DNA from: Candidatus Poribacteria bacterium
Lineage (GTDB): Bacteria; Poribacteria; WGA-4E; WGA-3G
Reading direction: 5' to 3'
Length of the DNA stretch: 43,665 bases
NCBI GenBank assembly: GCA_022827885.1
Contig: JAJEIP010000025.1
Location: 1-43,665 of the forward strand
Below are positions 15,947-24,562 of the stretch, one piece after another (position 1 is the first letter of the stretch; the number at the start of each line of letters is the position of its first letter). A model generated the notes under the pieces. It searched no databases. It saw only the letters and a list, made by a program, of their open reading frames with translations, and was not told the origin of the DNA. Made by a program: the position numbers and the translations under genes.

Positions 15947-17170
15947 ATGAAGATTCTATTTTTAAGCCTCCGATGTCCATATCCACCACATCGGGGCGAT
16001 CGGATCCGGTCTTACAATTTTATTAAACAACTTTCGAAACAACATGCCGTAACACTCGTTTACTTTGCAGAATCTGGAAACGATATTGAATCCGCGAAGC
16101 ATTTAGAACCTTTTTGTGAACGCGTAGAATGGGTCCGTTTTCATCGTTCTTTTGCCTTCATGAATACAGGCATCCACTGCTTATCGCGTCGTCCGCTTCA
16201 GTTGCATTATTGGTACTCGCCCCAGATGCAACGGAAGATTAACCAACTCCTCGAACAAGAGAACTTCGAACTGATTCACGCACAACTTTTTCGGATGGGA
16301 CAATACGTGACGGAAGTCCAAGGTCCCATCAAAGTCTTGGATTTGTGCGATTCATTGGCACTGAATCTCAGCCGCCGCGCCGAACTGGAAAGCAATCCGT
16401 GGCTCGCGAAAATTAAATTAGATTGCACTCCGAAGCGTTTTTTGGTAAAATTGGAGGAAAAGCGGGTCCGGCGTTACGAAGTCAACATTATGAAGGCTTT
16501 TGACTGCGGCACCGTTGTCGCACGTTTTGATCAGGACTATCTCCTAAAGCAGGACAATAGTCTAAATCTGTCGATAGTTCCAATGGGGGTCGATCTCAGG
16601 TATTTTCAACCGAGGCCAGCAGCACAATCCGCACCCTTGATGCTCTTTACCGGAACAATGAACTATTTTCCGAATTCGGATGCTGCAATTTATTTTTGTA
16701 ACGAGATTTTTCCACGTATCCGCGAGAGTCATCCGAACGCGCAATTTTATATAGTAGGCAATCATCCATCGGATCAGGTAAAGCGGCTTGAGACACAGGA
16801 GGGTGTAGTCGTCACAGGGTATGTCCCAGACATCCGCCCCTATTTTGAAAAGGCATCTGTTTTTGTTGCCCCTTTACGGGCAGGATCAGGCATACAAACA
16901 AAGAATCTGGAGGCAATGGCGATGGGAGTGCCGGTCGTCACAACCTCCGTCGGTGCTATGGGGTTAGAGGCAGACATCGGCAAGGAATTGCTCGTTGCGG
17001 ATACACCTGCCGACTTTACGAAACAGGTCGTTCATTTACTGAATAATGTGCATTCGCGAGAGACTTTCGCGCAAACCGCCAGAACTCGTGTCGAAACCAA
17101 TTATAGTTGGGAAGCCATCGGTGAACGCTTAGAGCATGTCTATGCACAGGCAATTGCAAAACGGATATAA
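15947..17170 (+). CDS. GT4 glycosyltransferase (TIGR03087-like sugar transferase)
   Basis: A 407-residue GT-B fold protein. The N-terminus MKILFLSLRCPYPPHRGDRI, then RSYNFIKQLS, matches the EPS-associated sugar transferases of TIGR03087. The C-terminal nucleotide-sugar domain shows LMLFTGTMNYFPNSDAAIYF, then YIVGNHPSDQVKRL, VVVTGYVPDIRPYFEKASVF and the donor-binding GSGIQTKNLEAMAMGVPVVT. It should add a sugar to a growing lipid-linked glycan at the cytoplasmic face. It is the first of three polysaccharide genes here. It starts 8 bases after the Trm112-like gene, with AGTTAAAAAG directly before the ATG. Confidence 0.88.
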   Translation: MKILFLSLRCPYPPHRGDRIRSYNFIKQLSKQHAVTLVYFAESGNDIESAKHLEPFCERVEWVRFHRSFAFMNTGIHCLSRRPLQLHYWYSPQMQRKINQLLEQENFELIHAQLFRMGQYVTEVQGPIKVLDLCDSLALNLSRRAELESNPWLAKIKLDCTPKRFLVKLEEKRVRRYEVNIMKAFDCGTVVARFDQDYLLKQDNSLNLSIVPMGVDLRYFQPRPAAQSAPLMLFTGTMNYFPNSDAAIYFCNEIFPRIRESHPNAQFYIVGNHPSDQVKRLETQEGVVVTGYVPDIRPYFEKASVFVAPLRAGSGIQTKNLEAMAMGVPVVTTSVGAMGLEADIGKELLVADTPADFTKQVVHLLNNVHSRETFAQTARTRVETNYSWEAIGERLEHVYAQAIAKRI

Positions 17171-17179
17171 GTAAGACAT

Positions 17180-17226
17180 GTCAAAGTCCGAACCCACACT
17201 GTTTAACCGCAAGGAATAATTAAAAT
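17180..17226 (+). promoter_or_regulatory. CCGCAAGG-type leader before the capD-like gene
   Basis: The segment has GTCAAAGTCCGAACCCACAC, then AACCGCAAGGAATAATTAAA, ending at the ATG at 17227. It matches the sppA leader at 20066-20110 across about 50 bases (TCAAAGTCC, CAC-CTGTT, CCGCAAGG, ATAATTAAA). Confidence 0.55.
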
Positions 17227-19254
17227 ATGGATAGACCCAAAATAAAATGGAGTTTTACAATTGTTGTTGATGTGCTTCTCGTCAATCTCGCATTTCTATT
17301 CGCTTACTTGACAGGTAGACAACTCGGTTTTGATTTTTTAGAACATGCTATAGGACTCTCCACTATACTGCAGAGTGTTGATATATCTCCCTTCCAGCCA
17401 CAGCATATTACCGGATTCGGTATCGCAGCTGCTGTCACAATAGTCCGCGTCGGCTTACTACTATCTTTCAATCTCTATAAACCGATATGGCAATACGCCG
17501 CTGCTAAGGAATTTCGCGCCTTGGCAACAGCAATTATCCTCGCTACTGTAGGACTTATTGGGCTGTCCATGCTACTAAAAATCGCTTGGGTCCTTTTCTT
17601 AATCGATGGATTTTATAACTTCGCACTCATCGGGTTTACCAAATTTTCAGCGCAAATCTTCCAAAGAGACAAAGGAACGATACATAGGAGACCTCAAAGC
17701 AATAAAGGTGCCATAGGACTACACGCCGGATCGCAACCGTCCATGCAAAAACCGCCAACAAAAGTCCTTATTGTTGGCGCAGGTGAAACAGGGATCGGTG
17801 TGCTCCGCGCCCTTAGAAACCACCCTGAAAAAGGCTACGTGCCAATCGGCTTTATTGACGATGCACCACACAAGGTAGGCAGAAGCGTCGCAGGACTTGA
17901 AGTCTTGGGGACGACCCGCGACCTAACCTATATCGCTCGCAAGCGTGAGATTGATGAGGTCGTCATCGCTATCCCTTCAGCACCCGGCGGCAAAATTCGT
18001 GATATTATCCGACAGTGTGAATACCGGGACTGTCAGTTTAAAATCGTCCCGAACATTCATGCTATCCTTGAAGGACGCGCCAGCGTCAGTCAGATTCGGG
18101 AAGTCCGATTTGAGGATCTTCTGAAACGGTCTACCTCGCAAATGGACCTCGCGGAGGTCTCTAAATATCTCTCAGGAAAACGCGTGATGGTAACAGGAGC
18201 GGGTGGCTCAATCGGGTCCGAACTTTGTCGACAAGTGGCGAAACTGGACCCCGAACTCCTCATTCTCTTCGGGCGGGGTGAAAACAGTCTCTACCATACA
18301 GATATAGAACTCCGGGAATCCGAACCATACATTAATCGTGCTTTAGTGATTGGCGACATTCGGGATAACGCTAAAGTTTCACAAGTTACGCGCAAATACC
18401 GTCCTGATATTATTTTCCACGCTGCTGCGCACAAGCATGTTAAATTCATGGAAAACCATCCCGATGAAGCCGTCAAAAACAACATACTTGGCACGCAAAA
18501 CCTCATCAATGCCGCGATTGAACATGAGGTAGAGGCTTTCATACTTGTCTCATCGGATAAAGCCGTGAACCCAACGAGCGTTTATGGTGCCTCCAAACGT
18601 GTGACAGAGAAATTGGTGCAATGCAAAGCAAAGCAGAACCGCACCCGATTTATCGCAGTCCGCTTCGGAAACGTTATTGGGAGTCGGGCAAGTGTAATTC
18701 CCAATTTCAAACGGCAGATTGCGAAGGGAGGTCCCGTCACCGTCACACATCGCGAAGCGACACGCTACTTCATGACCATTCCGGAAGCAGTCCAACTCCT
18801 CATCCAAGCAGGCGCTATGGGAAACGACGGCGAAATTCTCATGTTAGATATGGGGGAACCCATTAAAATTCTTGACCTCGCCCAAGACCTCATCCGCCTT
18901 TCGGGGCTTGAAGTCGACACGGACATCAAAATTGAATTTACAGGTTTGGAACCGGGCGAAAAGTTGTACGAGGAACTCCTAACCCCTCAAGAAGGCGTTA
19001 CAGCGACAAAGCACCAGCGTATTTTCGTCGCACAATTGGAGCAGATCGCAGAACGCCAACTCCTTTCCCAGATAGAGGAACTCTCACAACTCGCAGACGC
19101 ATTGGATTCAGAAGGCATTGTTACTAAATTCCAAGAATTGGTCCCAACATACCAGCCGAACCGCGCCTTCCTCACTGAAAATGATGAAGATAGTGCGTCT
19201 GAAATTATCCAGTTTCCTACGGAAACGGAAACCGTCAGAGCAAGCCGCCGTTAG
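17227..19254 (+). CDS. CapD/FlaA1-type polysaccharide biosynthesis nucleotide-sugar dehydratase, membrane-bound
   Basis: A 675-residue protein. Membrane helices lie near 11-29, 62-82, 100-118 and 120-140. A first Rossmann unit starts VLIVGAGETGIGVL (180-193) and belongs to the CoA-binding-like domain. The main short-chain dehydrogenase domain starts VMVTGAGGSIGSELCRQV (320-337), with FHAAAHKHVKFMENHPDEA and an NPTSVYGASKR segment that keeps Tyr453 and Lys457. Long family members such as WbpM have Met in place of that Tyr, so this protein has the classical YxxxK pair. It probably makes a UDP-4-keto-6-deoxy amino sugar from UDP-GlcNAc for the glycan started by the transferase encoded just downstream; substrate and stereochemistry are inferred. 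Confidence 0.9.
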   Translation: MDRPKIKWSFTIVVDVLLVNLAFLFAYLTGRQLGFDFLEHAIGLSTILQSVDISPFQPQHITGFGIAAAVTIVRVGLLLSFNLYKPIWQYAAAKEFRALATAIILATVGLIGLSMLLKIAWVLFLIDGFYNFALIGFTKFSAQIFQRDKGTIHRRPQSNKGAIGLHAGSQPSMQKPPTKVLIVGAGETGIGVLRALRNHPEKGYVPIGFIDDAPHKVGRSVAGLEVLGTTRDLTYIARKREIDEVVIAIPSAPGGKIRDIIRQCEYRDCQFKIVPNIHAILEGRASVSQIREVRFEDLLKRSTSQMDLAEVSKYLSGKRVMVTGAGGSIGSELCRQVAKLDPELLILFGRGENSLYHTDIELRESEPYINRALVIGDIRDNAKVSQVTRKYRPDIIFHAAAHKHVKFMENHPDEAVKNNILGTQNLINAAIEHEVEAFILVSSDKAVNPTSVYGASKRVTEKLVQCKAKQNRTRFIAVRFGNVIGSRASVIPNFKRQIAKGGPVTVTHREATRYFMTIPEAVQLLIQAGAMGNDGEILMLDMGEPIKILDLAQDLIRLSGLEVDTDIKIEFTGLEPGEKLYEELLTPQEGVTATKHQRIFVAQLEQIAERQLLSQIEELSQLADALDSEGIVTKFQELVPTYQPNRAFLTENDEDSASEIIQFPTETETVRASRR

Positions 19255-19273
19255 TCCGGCATAGGATAAGCGC

Positions 19274-19942
19274 ATGCCTCATACCAAGCGTTTAACCACA
19301 GGAATTCAAGATGATATAGAACCGAAACGTGACTGGTCGAAACGGGCGTTCGATCTTCTGTTCACGACGATTGGGATCGTGCTTCTCTCTCCCTTTTTTC
19401 TCCTTGGGAGTCTGCTCGCAAAATTGCAATCAAAAGGACCTGTATTTTACAAAGCAGAACGCGTCGGTAGGGGCGAGATCATCTTTGAAATGTATAAATT
19501 CAGGACTATGGTCGTAAACGCCGATACGCTCGGCGGTAGCTTGACAACCTATAGGGATCAACGCATTACACCCATGGGTAGGTTCTTGCGGTGGACGAAA
19601 TTGGACGAACTTCCAAACTTAATCAACGTTATCAAAGGCGAAATGAGTCTCATTGGACCACGTCCGGAAGCACCCGATTACGTCAAGTACTACACACGGA
19701 CGCAGAAACGGGTCCTACACGTAAAACCAGGGATGACCGGACCATCACAACTCGCGAACCGCGATGAAGAGGCGAAACTCAAAGGGCAACCCGATGCAGA
19801 GCATTACTACATAACAGAGTTAATGCCAAAAAAACTTGCATTGGATCTCCACTACATTGCAACGCAGAGCATCATTGCTGATGTCGGATGGTTGCTAAAA
19901 ACCTTTTGGGTGGTTATCTTCGCGCCCCACCGCTCCAAATGA
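19274..19942 (+). CDS. initiating phosphoglycosyl transferase (bacterial sugar transferase)
   Basis: A 222-residue protein of the small monotopic phosphoglycosyl transferase family (PglC/WcaJ C-terminal domain). After a polar N-terminus comes KRAFDLLFTTIGIVLLSPFF, the re-entrant membrane helix. Then follow GPVFYKAERVGRGEIIFEMY, KFRTMVVNAD, ITPMGRFLRWTKLDELPNL with the catalytic Asp-Glu pair, INVIKGEMSLIGPRPE, and VKPGMTGPSQLA. It transfers a sugar phosphate to undecaprenyl phosphate, starting a glycan repeat. It lies 19 bases after the capD-like gene, which probably supplies its donor sugar. Confidence 0.93.
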   Translation: MPHTKRLTTGIQDDIEPKRDWSKRAFDLLFTTIGIVLLSPFFLLGSLLAKLQSKGPVFYKAERVGRGEIIFEMYKFRTMVVNADTLGGSLTTYRDQRITPMGRFLRWTKLDELPNLINVIKGEMSLIGPRPEAPDYVKYYTRTQKRVLHVKPGMTGPSQLANRDEEAKLKGQPDAEHYYITELMPKKLALDLHYIATQSIIADVGWLLKTFWVVIFAPHRSK

Positions 19943-19965
19943 TATTTTCGTTAAACCCAAGGTAT

Positions 19966-20110
19966 GTAGCCTGCAACAATACGCAGAAATGCCCAAGCAA
20001 AAACCCCAAGCAAAGACACGCAGGGTTTTTGATAGGGTATTTCTTCAGATTTGAGGGACGTACTTCAAAGTCCAAATGCACGCTGTTCCTCCGCAAGGTA
20101 TAATTAAAAA
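19966..20110 (+). promoter_or_regulatory. repeated leader region before sppA
   Basis: Part one (19966-20024) holds TAGCCTGCAACAATACGCAG and ACACGCAGGG, matching 5120-5187. Part two (20066-20110) holds TTCAAAGTCCAAATGCACGC and CTCCGCAAGGTATAATTAAA, matching 17180-17226, and ends directly before the ATG. The two repeat families are thus combined here, as they are upstream of 5276. Confidence 0.55.
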
Positions 20111-20977
20111 ATGAGAAAGAGACGTGTTTACATTATTTTAGGAATTATCATCGCGCTGTTCTTCGTGCTCCTGTTTTTACGGTCAATAGGCGGCAACGTG
20201 TCAATAGGAGAAAAGGTCGCAGTCGTAGACATTACGGGTATTATCTCAGGCTCAGATGACACAATTAAACTAATTCACACCTACCGCGATGATCCAAGTA
20301 TCAAAGCAATTGTCGTTAGAATCAACTCCCCCGGCGGCAGTGTCGCCCCGGTCCAAGAGATTTACAGTGAATTGAAGAAGATAGAGAAGCCTGTAGTCGC
20401 TTCAATGGGGGGGAGTGCAGCATCTGGCGGCTACTACGTCGCGTGCGCCGCCGACACGATCTTCGCAAACCCCGGCACCTTGACAGGTAGCATCGGCGTT
20501 ATCATGCAATTCACGCAACTGAAGGGTTTATACGACAAGGTCGGCTTGGGGCATCAGGTCATTAAGAGCGGCGACTTTAAAGATACAGGTTCACCTTTCC
20601 GCGAGTTGACGGAACAGGAACGAGCCGTTCTCCAATCCACTGTGGACGATGTTTACAATCAATTTGTGGATACGATCTTCGAGGCACGGGGGAATCACTT
20701 AACGCGCGACGAAATTGTTGCACTCGCAGATGGACGCATTTTCTCTGGAAAGCAGGCGTTAGATTCAAAGTTACTGGACCAACTCGGTAATCTCCCTGAT
20801 GCAATTAAAACCGCCGGAGAATTAGCAGGTATCGAAGGCAAACCCAAGGTCGTGCGTAAGGAGAAAAAGACATCACTCCTCGAACAACTCGTCGGAATGA
20901 AACAGATGCCCCCTTTGGATGAAATGTTGAGCCTTCCTGGTGTCACCTTTCGTTATGAAATGCACCTTGGCAAATAG
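20111..20977 (+). CDS. sppA: signal peptide peptidase SppA, short form
   Basis: A 288-residue serine protease with one N-terminal membrane anchor (residues 7-24). The family signature runs VAVVDITGIISG, VVRINSPGGSVAPVQEIYSE, VASMGGSAASGGYYVACAAD and NPGTLTGSIGVI. Ser105 in AASGGYY is the predicted nucleophile and Lys157 in SGDFKDTGSP the base; the 52-residue spacing equals that of Bacillus SppA (Ser147/Lys199). It degrades leftover signal peptides in the membrane. Length and a single catalytic domain fit the short type. It stands after a compound repeat leader. Confidence 0.95.
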   Translation: MRKRRVYIILGIIIALFFVLLFLRSIGGNVSIGEKVAVVDITGIISGSDDTIKLIHTYRDDPSIKAIVVRINSPGGSVAPVQEIYSELKKIEKPVVASMGGSAASGGYYVACAADTIFANPGTLTGSIGVIMQFTQLKGLYDKVGLGHQVIKSGDFKDTGSPFRELTEQERAVLQSTVDDVYNQFVDTIFEARGNHLTRDEIVALADGRIFSGKQALDSKLLDQLGNLPDAIKTAGELAGIEGKPKVVRKEKKTSLLEQLVGMKQMPPLDEMLSLPGVTFRYEMHLGK

Positions 20978-21046
20978 CCGTCAGTGGATAGGATCTACAA
21001 AAGACTGTTGTGATTATCAGGTAAATCATAAAAACCTTGGTCAAAA

Positions 21047-22177
21047 ATGAATGACACTTATCAAGTTAACCAACACTGGGAAAAACTTGAGAGTCGGATT
21101 GTCAAACCCCAACAGGTTGTACTTGTGATAGGGGCAACCGATGTTGGAAAATCGACCTTTTGCCGTTTTTTGGTTAATTCTGCCGTTGATCGGGGCCTGA
21201 AAACCGTCTTTGTGGATACAGATGTCGGACAATCTCAAATCGGTCCTCCCACTACAATTGGTATGAAATCCTTTGATCCAGAAAATTCCCCTGTTCAGTT
21301 CAATAGCGTCGCCGACCAGTTGTATTTTGTCGGGGATTTGTCGCCACACGGGCACGCTCTTGAAGTGCTAACGGGGACGCGGTTGATGGTAGATCGTGCC
21401 CGTGAAACCGCGGCTGATTTCATTATCGTTGACACGAGTGGTTACATTCACGACGCACCCGCTGTTATTCTCAAACGACACAAAATTGAGCTCACCAGAC
21501 CTAACCATGTGGTATGCATCGGTCGTTCCAGCGAATTGGAACAGATAACCGCATGCTACCGTCAACAGGACTGGCTCGATATTCATTACCTGCTACCACA
21601 TCGAAATGTTCGATCCAAAAGTAGCAACGCACGCAGCCGATACCGAAAAGCCCAATTTGAGGCGTATTTTGACGCAGCTTGCGGGTTTCCAAAGCTTGCT
21701 GTTGAAAGTGGCGAAGCGTGCGGGTTTCCAGAACCTGTTCTACAAAAGTCCAAAAATAGTATCCAATCCCTACCGTTTGAACAGATTCGCGGGGAGCGCA
21801 CCCCTTTCTTTATCGGACGCATCGCAAATGAGAAAGAATTGAAGATCCTCTCTCGACTCGCCGAAACGCAAATTGACCACGCCGAATGGGGACATCGCAC
21901 CTTGTGCCTCATTGCGTCAGAACGGCTCCCCAAGGCAACGATCATCCACATCAAAAACTATTTAAGTTTGACGCACGTCACAGCAGAAGTCCGCGCGTAT
22001 TTTGAACGCCGTTTGGTTGGCTTAATCGACACTGCCGGTAATACCTACGCCATTGGGATTATTGAGGCTGTTGATTTCCAAAAGCGAGAATTCAGTATCC
22101 GTTTTCCATTGTCAAAGGGAGATGATGCCGTGAAGCAGGCATGTGCCATCCAATTTGGCAGTTACCAATTGAAATGA
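21047..22177 (+). CDS. Clp1/Nol9/Grc3-like P-loop polynucleotide 5'-kinase candidate
   Basis: A 376-residue protein. A Walker A motif GATDVGKSTF lies at residues 29-38. It is followed by VFVDTDVGQSQIGPPTTIGM, which is the diagnostic segment of the Clp1/Grc3 kinase family, and a lid-like RETAADFIIVDTSGYIHD region. The C-terminal half (from about 240) is a beta-rich domain with NYLSLTHVTAEVRAYFERRL. Eukaryotic and archaeal relatives phosphorylate 5'-hydroxyl RNA or DNA ends; bacterial members are less studied. The substrate here is unknown. Neighbours (sppA, an ABC exporter) give no hint of an RNA repair operon; RtcB and RNA ligase genes are absent. Confidence 0.8.
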   Translation: MNDTYQVNQHWEKLESRIVKPQQVVLVIGATDVGKSTFCRFLVNSAVDRGLKTVFVDTDVGQSQIGPPTTIGMKSFDPENSPVQFNSVADQLYFVGDLSPHGHALEVLTGTRLMVDRARETAADFIIVDTSGYIHDAPAVILKRHKIELTRPNHVVCIGRSSELEQITACYRQQDWLDIHYLLPHRNVRSKSSNARSRYRKAQFEAYFDAACGFPKLAVESGEACGFPEPVLQKSKNSIQSLPFEQIRGERTPFFIGRIANEKELKILSRLAETQIDHAEWGHRTLCLIASERLPKATIIHIKNYLSLTHVTAEVRAYFERRLVGLIDTAGNTYAIGIIEAVDFQKREFSIRFPLSKGDDAVKQACAIQFGSYQLK

Positions 22178-22228
22178 AACAAATCTGTTGGGTTGCGCTC
22201 CGGTTCAGATCCAACGGATAGACTCGGC

Positions 22229-24193
22229 ATGGATAAAAAAACTTTCACAAAAAACCCAATCTTTACTCGATTCGTCCGGTATCACGCTCCCTACACCGGT
22301 TCCCTTCTCTTGGCAATGGCTTTTGCCTTGGTAATTGCTGTGTGCGAATTAGGGGCTGTTCAGATTTTAGCCGATACAATTAATACACTTGAAATTGTCG
22401 GTGGAAACCCATTCGACGAGACTGTATCCATCCGATACTTTCAGCGCGAAGGTCTGTTTGCTTTCGAGGGATTCGAGATGTTATTGGTAGATGCCGGTGA
22501 TGCTCTCAAAGCCTTCTTATGGCTTCTCGGTGGGTTGCTTATCCTTGTATTCATCAAGGGGTTCTTCGTTTACGGCAACGATTACGTGATGGCGCGTGTC
22601 GGACACAAACTATCTTTCCGACTGCGGAACGCCCTTTATGAACGCATTGTATCTGCCCCTTTAGGCATCTTACGTGAAGAACGCACTGGCGATCTCATGG
22701 CACGCGTCACAGACGATGTCCGGGTGTGGCAAAATCTCGTCGCCGCGATGGCGAACATCATCCGCGCTGTCGTTCTTGTGAGTGTCTTTGTCTCTGTGAT
22801 GCTGATCACAAGTTTCAAACTCACCCTGTTCGTTCTGCTGATTCTTCCATTTCTTGCTTACTTCATCACATCTATCGGTGCCCGAATTCGGGGTGCCAGC
22901 ATAGAAATTCAGCAGCAGAGTGCGAATATCTATTCACAACTCAAAGAGACACTTGCTGGTATCAAAATCATCAAAAGTTTTACCTCCGAACACGCTGAAA
23001 GCAAACGCTTCCGAGCCATTAACTGGAATCAGTACTGCTCAGCGATCCGGCGCGCCCGTTTCGCCGCACTTCTCCCACCAACGATCGAATGGTTGGGTGC
23101 GCTCGGTGTGGCAACTGTTTTCGGGTTGGGCTGCTGGCAGGTCATTATAGGACAACTCTCCACAGGATGGTTTATCGGCTATGTTACAATGGTCAGTTGG
23201 ATGTTCAAGCCTATTAAAACCATTGGCAGTGTCAATAGTGCGTTACAACAGTGCCTTGTCTCTGCAGAACGGATCTTTTATCTCCTTGACTTCGGACCAG
23301 AGATGGCTCAAAAGAACGACGAGCGTCGGTATAATCTCCGTCCGAAATCTACAGAGGCACGCCATCACGATAATCGTGATCGCGGGATCCCCGAAAAGGA
23401 TACAGCAGGCGGAATTCAACTGCAAAATATCCACGGCACTGTCACATTTCAGAACGTCTCTTTTTCCTATCCCCAACCTTTAACAACACATTCGGGAAAT
23501 CCGCACCCAAGATCGAAACCCGTCATTGACAACGTAACCTTTGGAGCGAAGTCGGGGGAAGTTGTAGCACTTGTCGGACCGAGTGGCAGTGGAAAGACAA
23601 CTCTCCTTAACCTGCTGTTACGGTTCTATGAGGTGAGCTCAGGGAGAATCCTGATTGACAATGTCTCTATTTCCGAAATAAATTTGGAAGCATTGCGACA
23701 AAATATCGCGCTTGTTCCACAGGACACGTTTCTATTTGATGGCACGATTTTGGAGAACATCGGCTACGGATGTCCAGGTGCCACTGATGAGGCGATTATC
23801 GCTGCGGCGAAGAAGGCAAACGCTCACGAGTTTATTACGAAAACCCCGCAAGGTTATAAGACTCCTATAGGTGAAGCGGGTATGAAACTCTCAGGAGGCG
23901 AACAGCAACGTTTGTCTATCGCCCGTGCCCTCTTAAAAGATGCACCGATTCTCATCTTAGATGAAGCCACATCTTCATTGGATACACACTCTGAGGCACT
24001 CATCCAAAAGTCGTTGGTGAACCTGATGGAGGGGAGAACCAGTTTTATTATTGCGCACCGGCTTTCAACCGTGGTTCGGGCTGACAAAATTCTGGTTATC
24101 AAGGATGGGGAAATTCTGGAAACTGGCACACACGAAACATTGTTAGCAAGCGGGGGGTTATATCAAAAACTCTGTGAAATGCAGCTCAGTTAA
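22229..24193 (+). CDS. MsbA-like ABC exporter (fused membrane and ATPase domains)
   Basis: A 654-residue half-transporter starting MDKKTFTKNPIFTRFVRYHA. The membrane domain (about 20-325) holds six helices and the intracellular LREERTGDLMARVTDDVRVW segment. The ATPase domain holds ALVGPSGSGKTTLLNLLLRF (Walker A), LVPQDTFLFDGTILENI (Q loop), LSGGEQQRLSIARALL (signature), ILILDEATSSLD (Walker B) and IIAHRLSTV (H loop). Such proteins flip lipids, lipid A-like molecules or drugs as dimers. A polar linker rich in Arg/His/Asp (about 337-375) joins the two domains and is longer than usual. The ATG at 22229 is preferred to a TTG at 22193. Confidence 0.93.
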   Translation: MDKKTFTKNPIFTRFVRYHAPYTGSLLLAMAFALVIAVCELGAVQILADTINTLEIVGGNPFDETVSIRYFQREGLFAFEGFEMLLVDAGDALKAFLWLLGGLLILVFIKGFFVYGNDYVMARVGHKLSFRLRNALYERIVSAPLGILREERTGDLMARVTDDVRVWQNLVAAMANIIRAVVLVSVFVSVMLITSFKLTLFVLLILPFLAYFITSIGARIRGASIEIQQQSANIYSQLKETLAGIKIIKSFTSEHAESKRFRAINWNQYCSAIRRARFAALLPPTIEWLGALGVATVFGLGCWQVIIGQLSTGWFIGYVTMVSWMFKPIKTIGSVNSALQQCLVSAERIFYLLDFGPEMAQKNDERRYNLRPKSTEARHHDNRDRGIPEKDTAGGIQLQNIHGTVTFQNVSFSYPQPLTTHSGNPHPRSKPVIDNVTFGAKSGEVVALVGPSGSGKTTLLNLLLRFYEVSSGRILIDNVSISEINLEALRQNIALVPQDTFLFDGTILENIGYGCPGATDEAIIAAAKKANAHEFITKTPQGYKTPIGEAGMKLSGGEQQRLSIARALLKDAPILILDEATSSLDTHSEALIQKSLVNLMEGRTSFIIAHRLSTVVRADKILVIKDGEILETGTHETLLASGGLYQKLCEMQLS

Positions 24194-24562
24194 TCCTAAG
24201 ATTAGAGAGTGCCGGCCCCGGACTGCTACGCCTATAGTCCTATAGGAGCAGTGTTCTCTCTTAACTGACGACTGATAACTAATCACTATTCCGTAGGAGC
24301 GATCTCTCGGTCGCGATTTCTTACCTTTTTGAGGATACTCTTAAATATTTAGAGGATGCGCCGTAGATTGTCGAAACTCCTAAAAAAAATGAAATTTGGA
24401 TAAACCTCTTACCCCTTGTTAACGTCACACATATTAGAGGAACGCAGGCCCTGCTATTCAATTTTTTGAAATCTCAATTTCCGAGCGGTGGATGAGATCG
24501 GTAGATCGAGATGACAGGGACGAAATGGGTAGACGCTATGGCGAAAACAAAAAACCTCGTGT
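24194..24562. repeat. gene-free stretch with GTAGG hairpin repeat
   Basis: No credible gene is seen in these 369 bases. The visible structure is a CCTATAG-TCCTATAGG palindrome near 24231-24247, an AACTGACGACTGATAACTAA unit (24262-24281) and a GTAGG-family copy GTAGGAGCGATCTCTCGGTC (24293-24312), continuing GCGATTTCTT, with stem GCGA/TCGC. The stretch separates the ABC exporter from a convergent pentapeptide-repeat gene. Confidence 0.5.
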
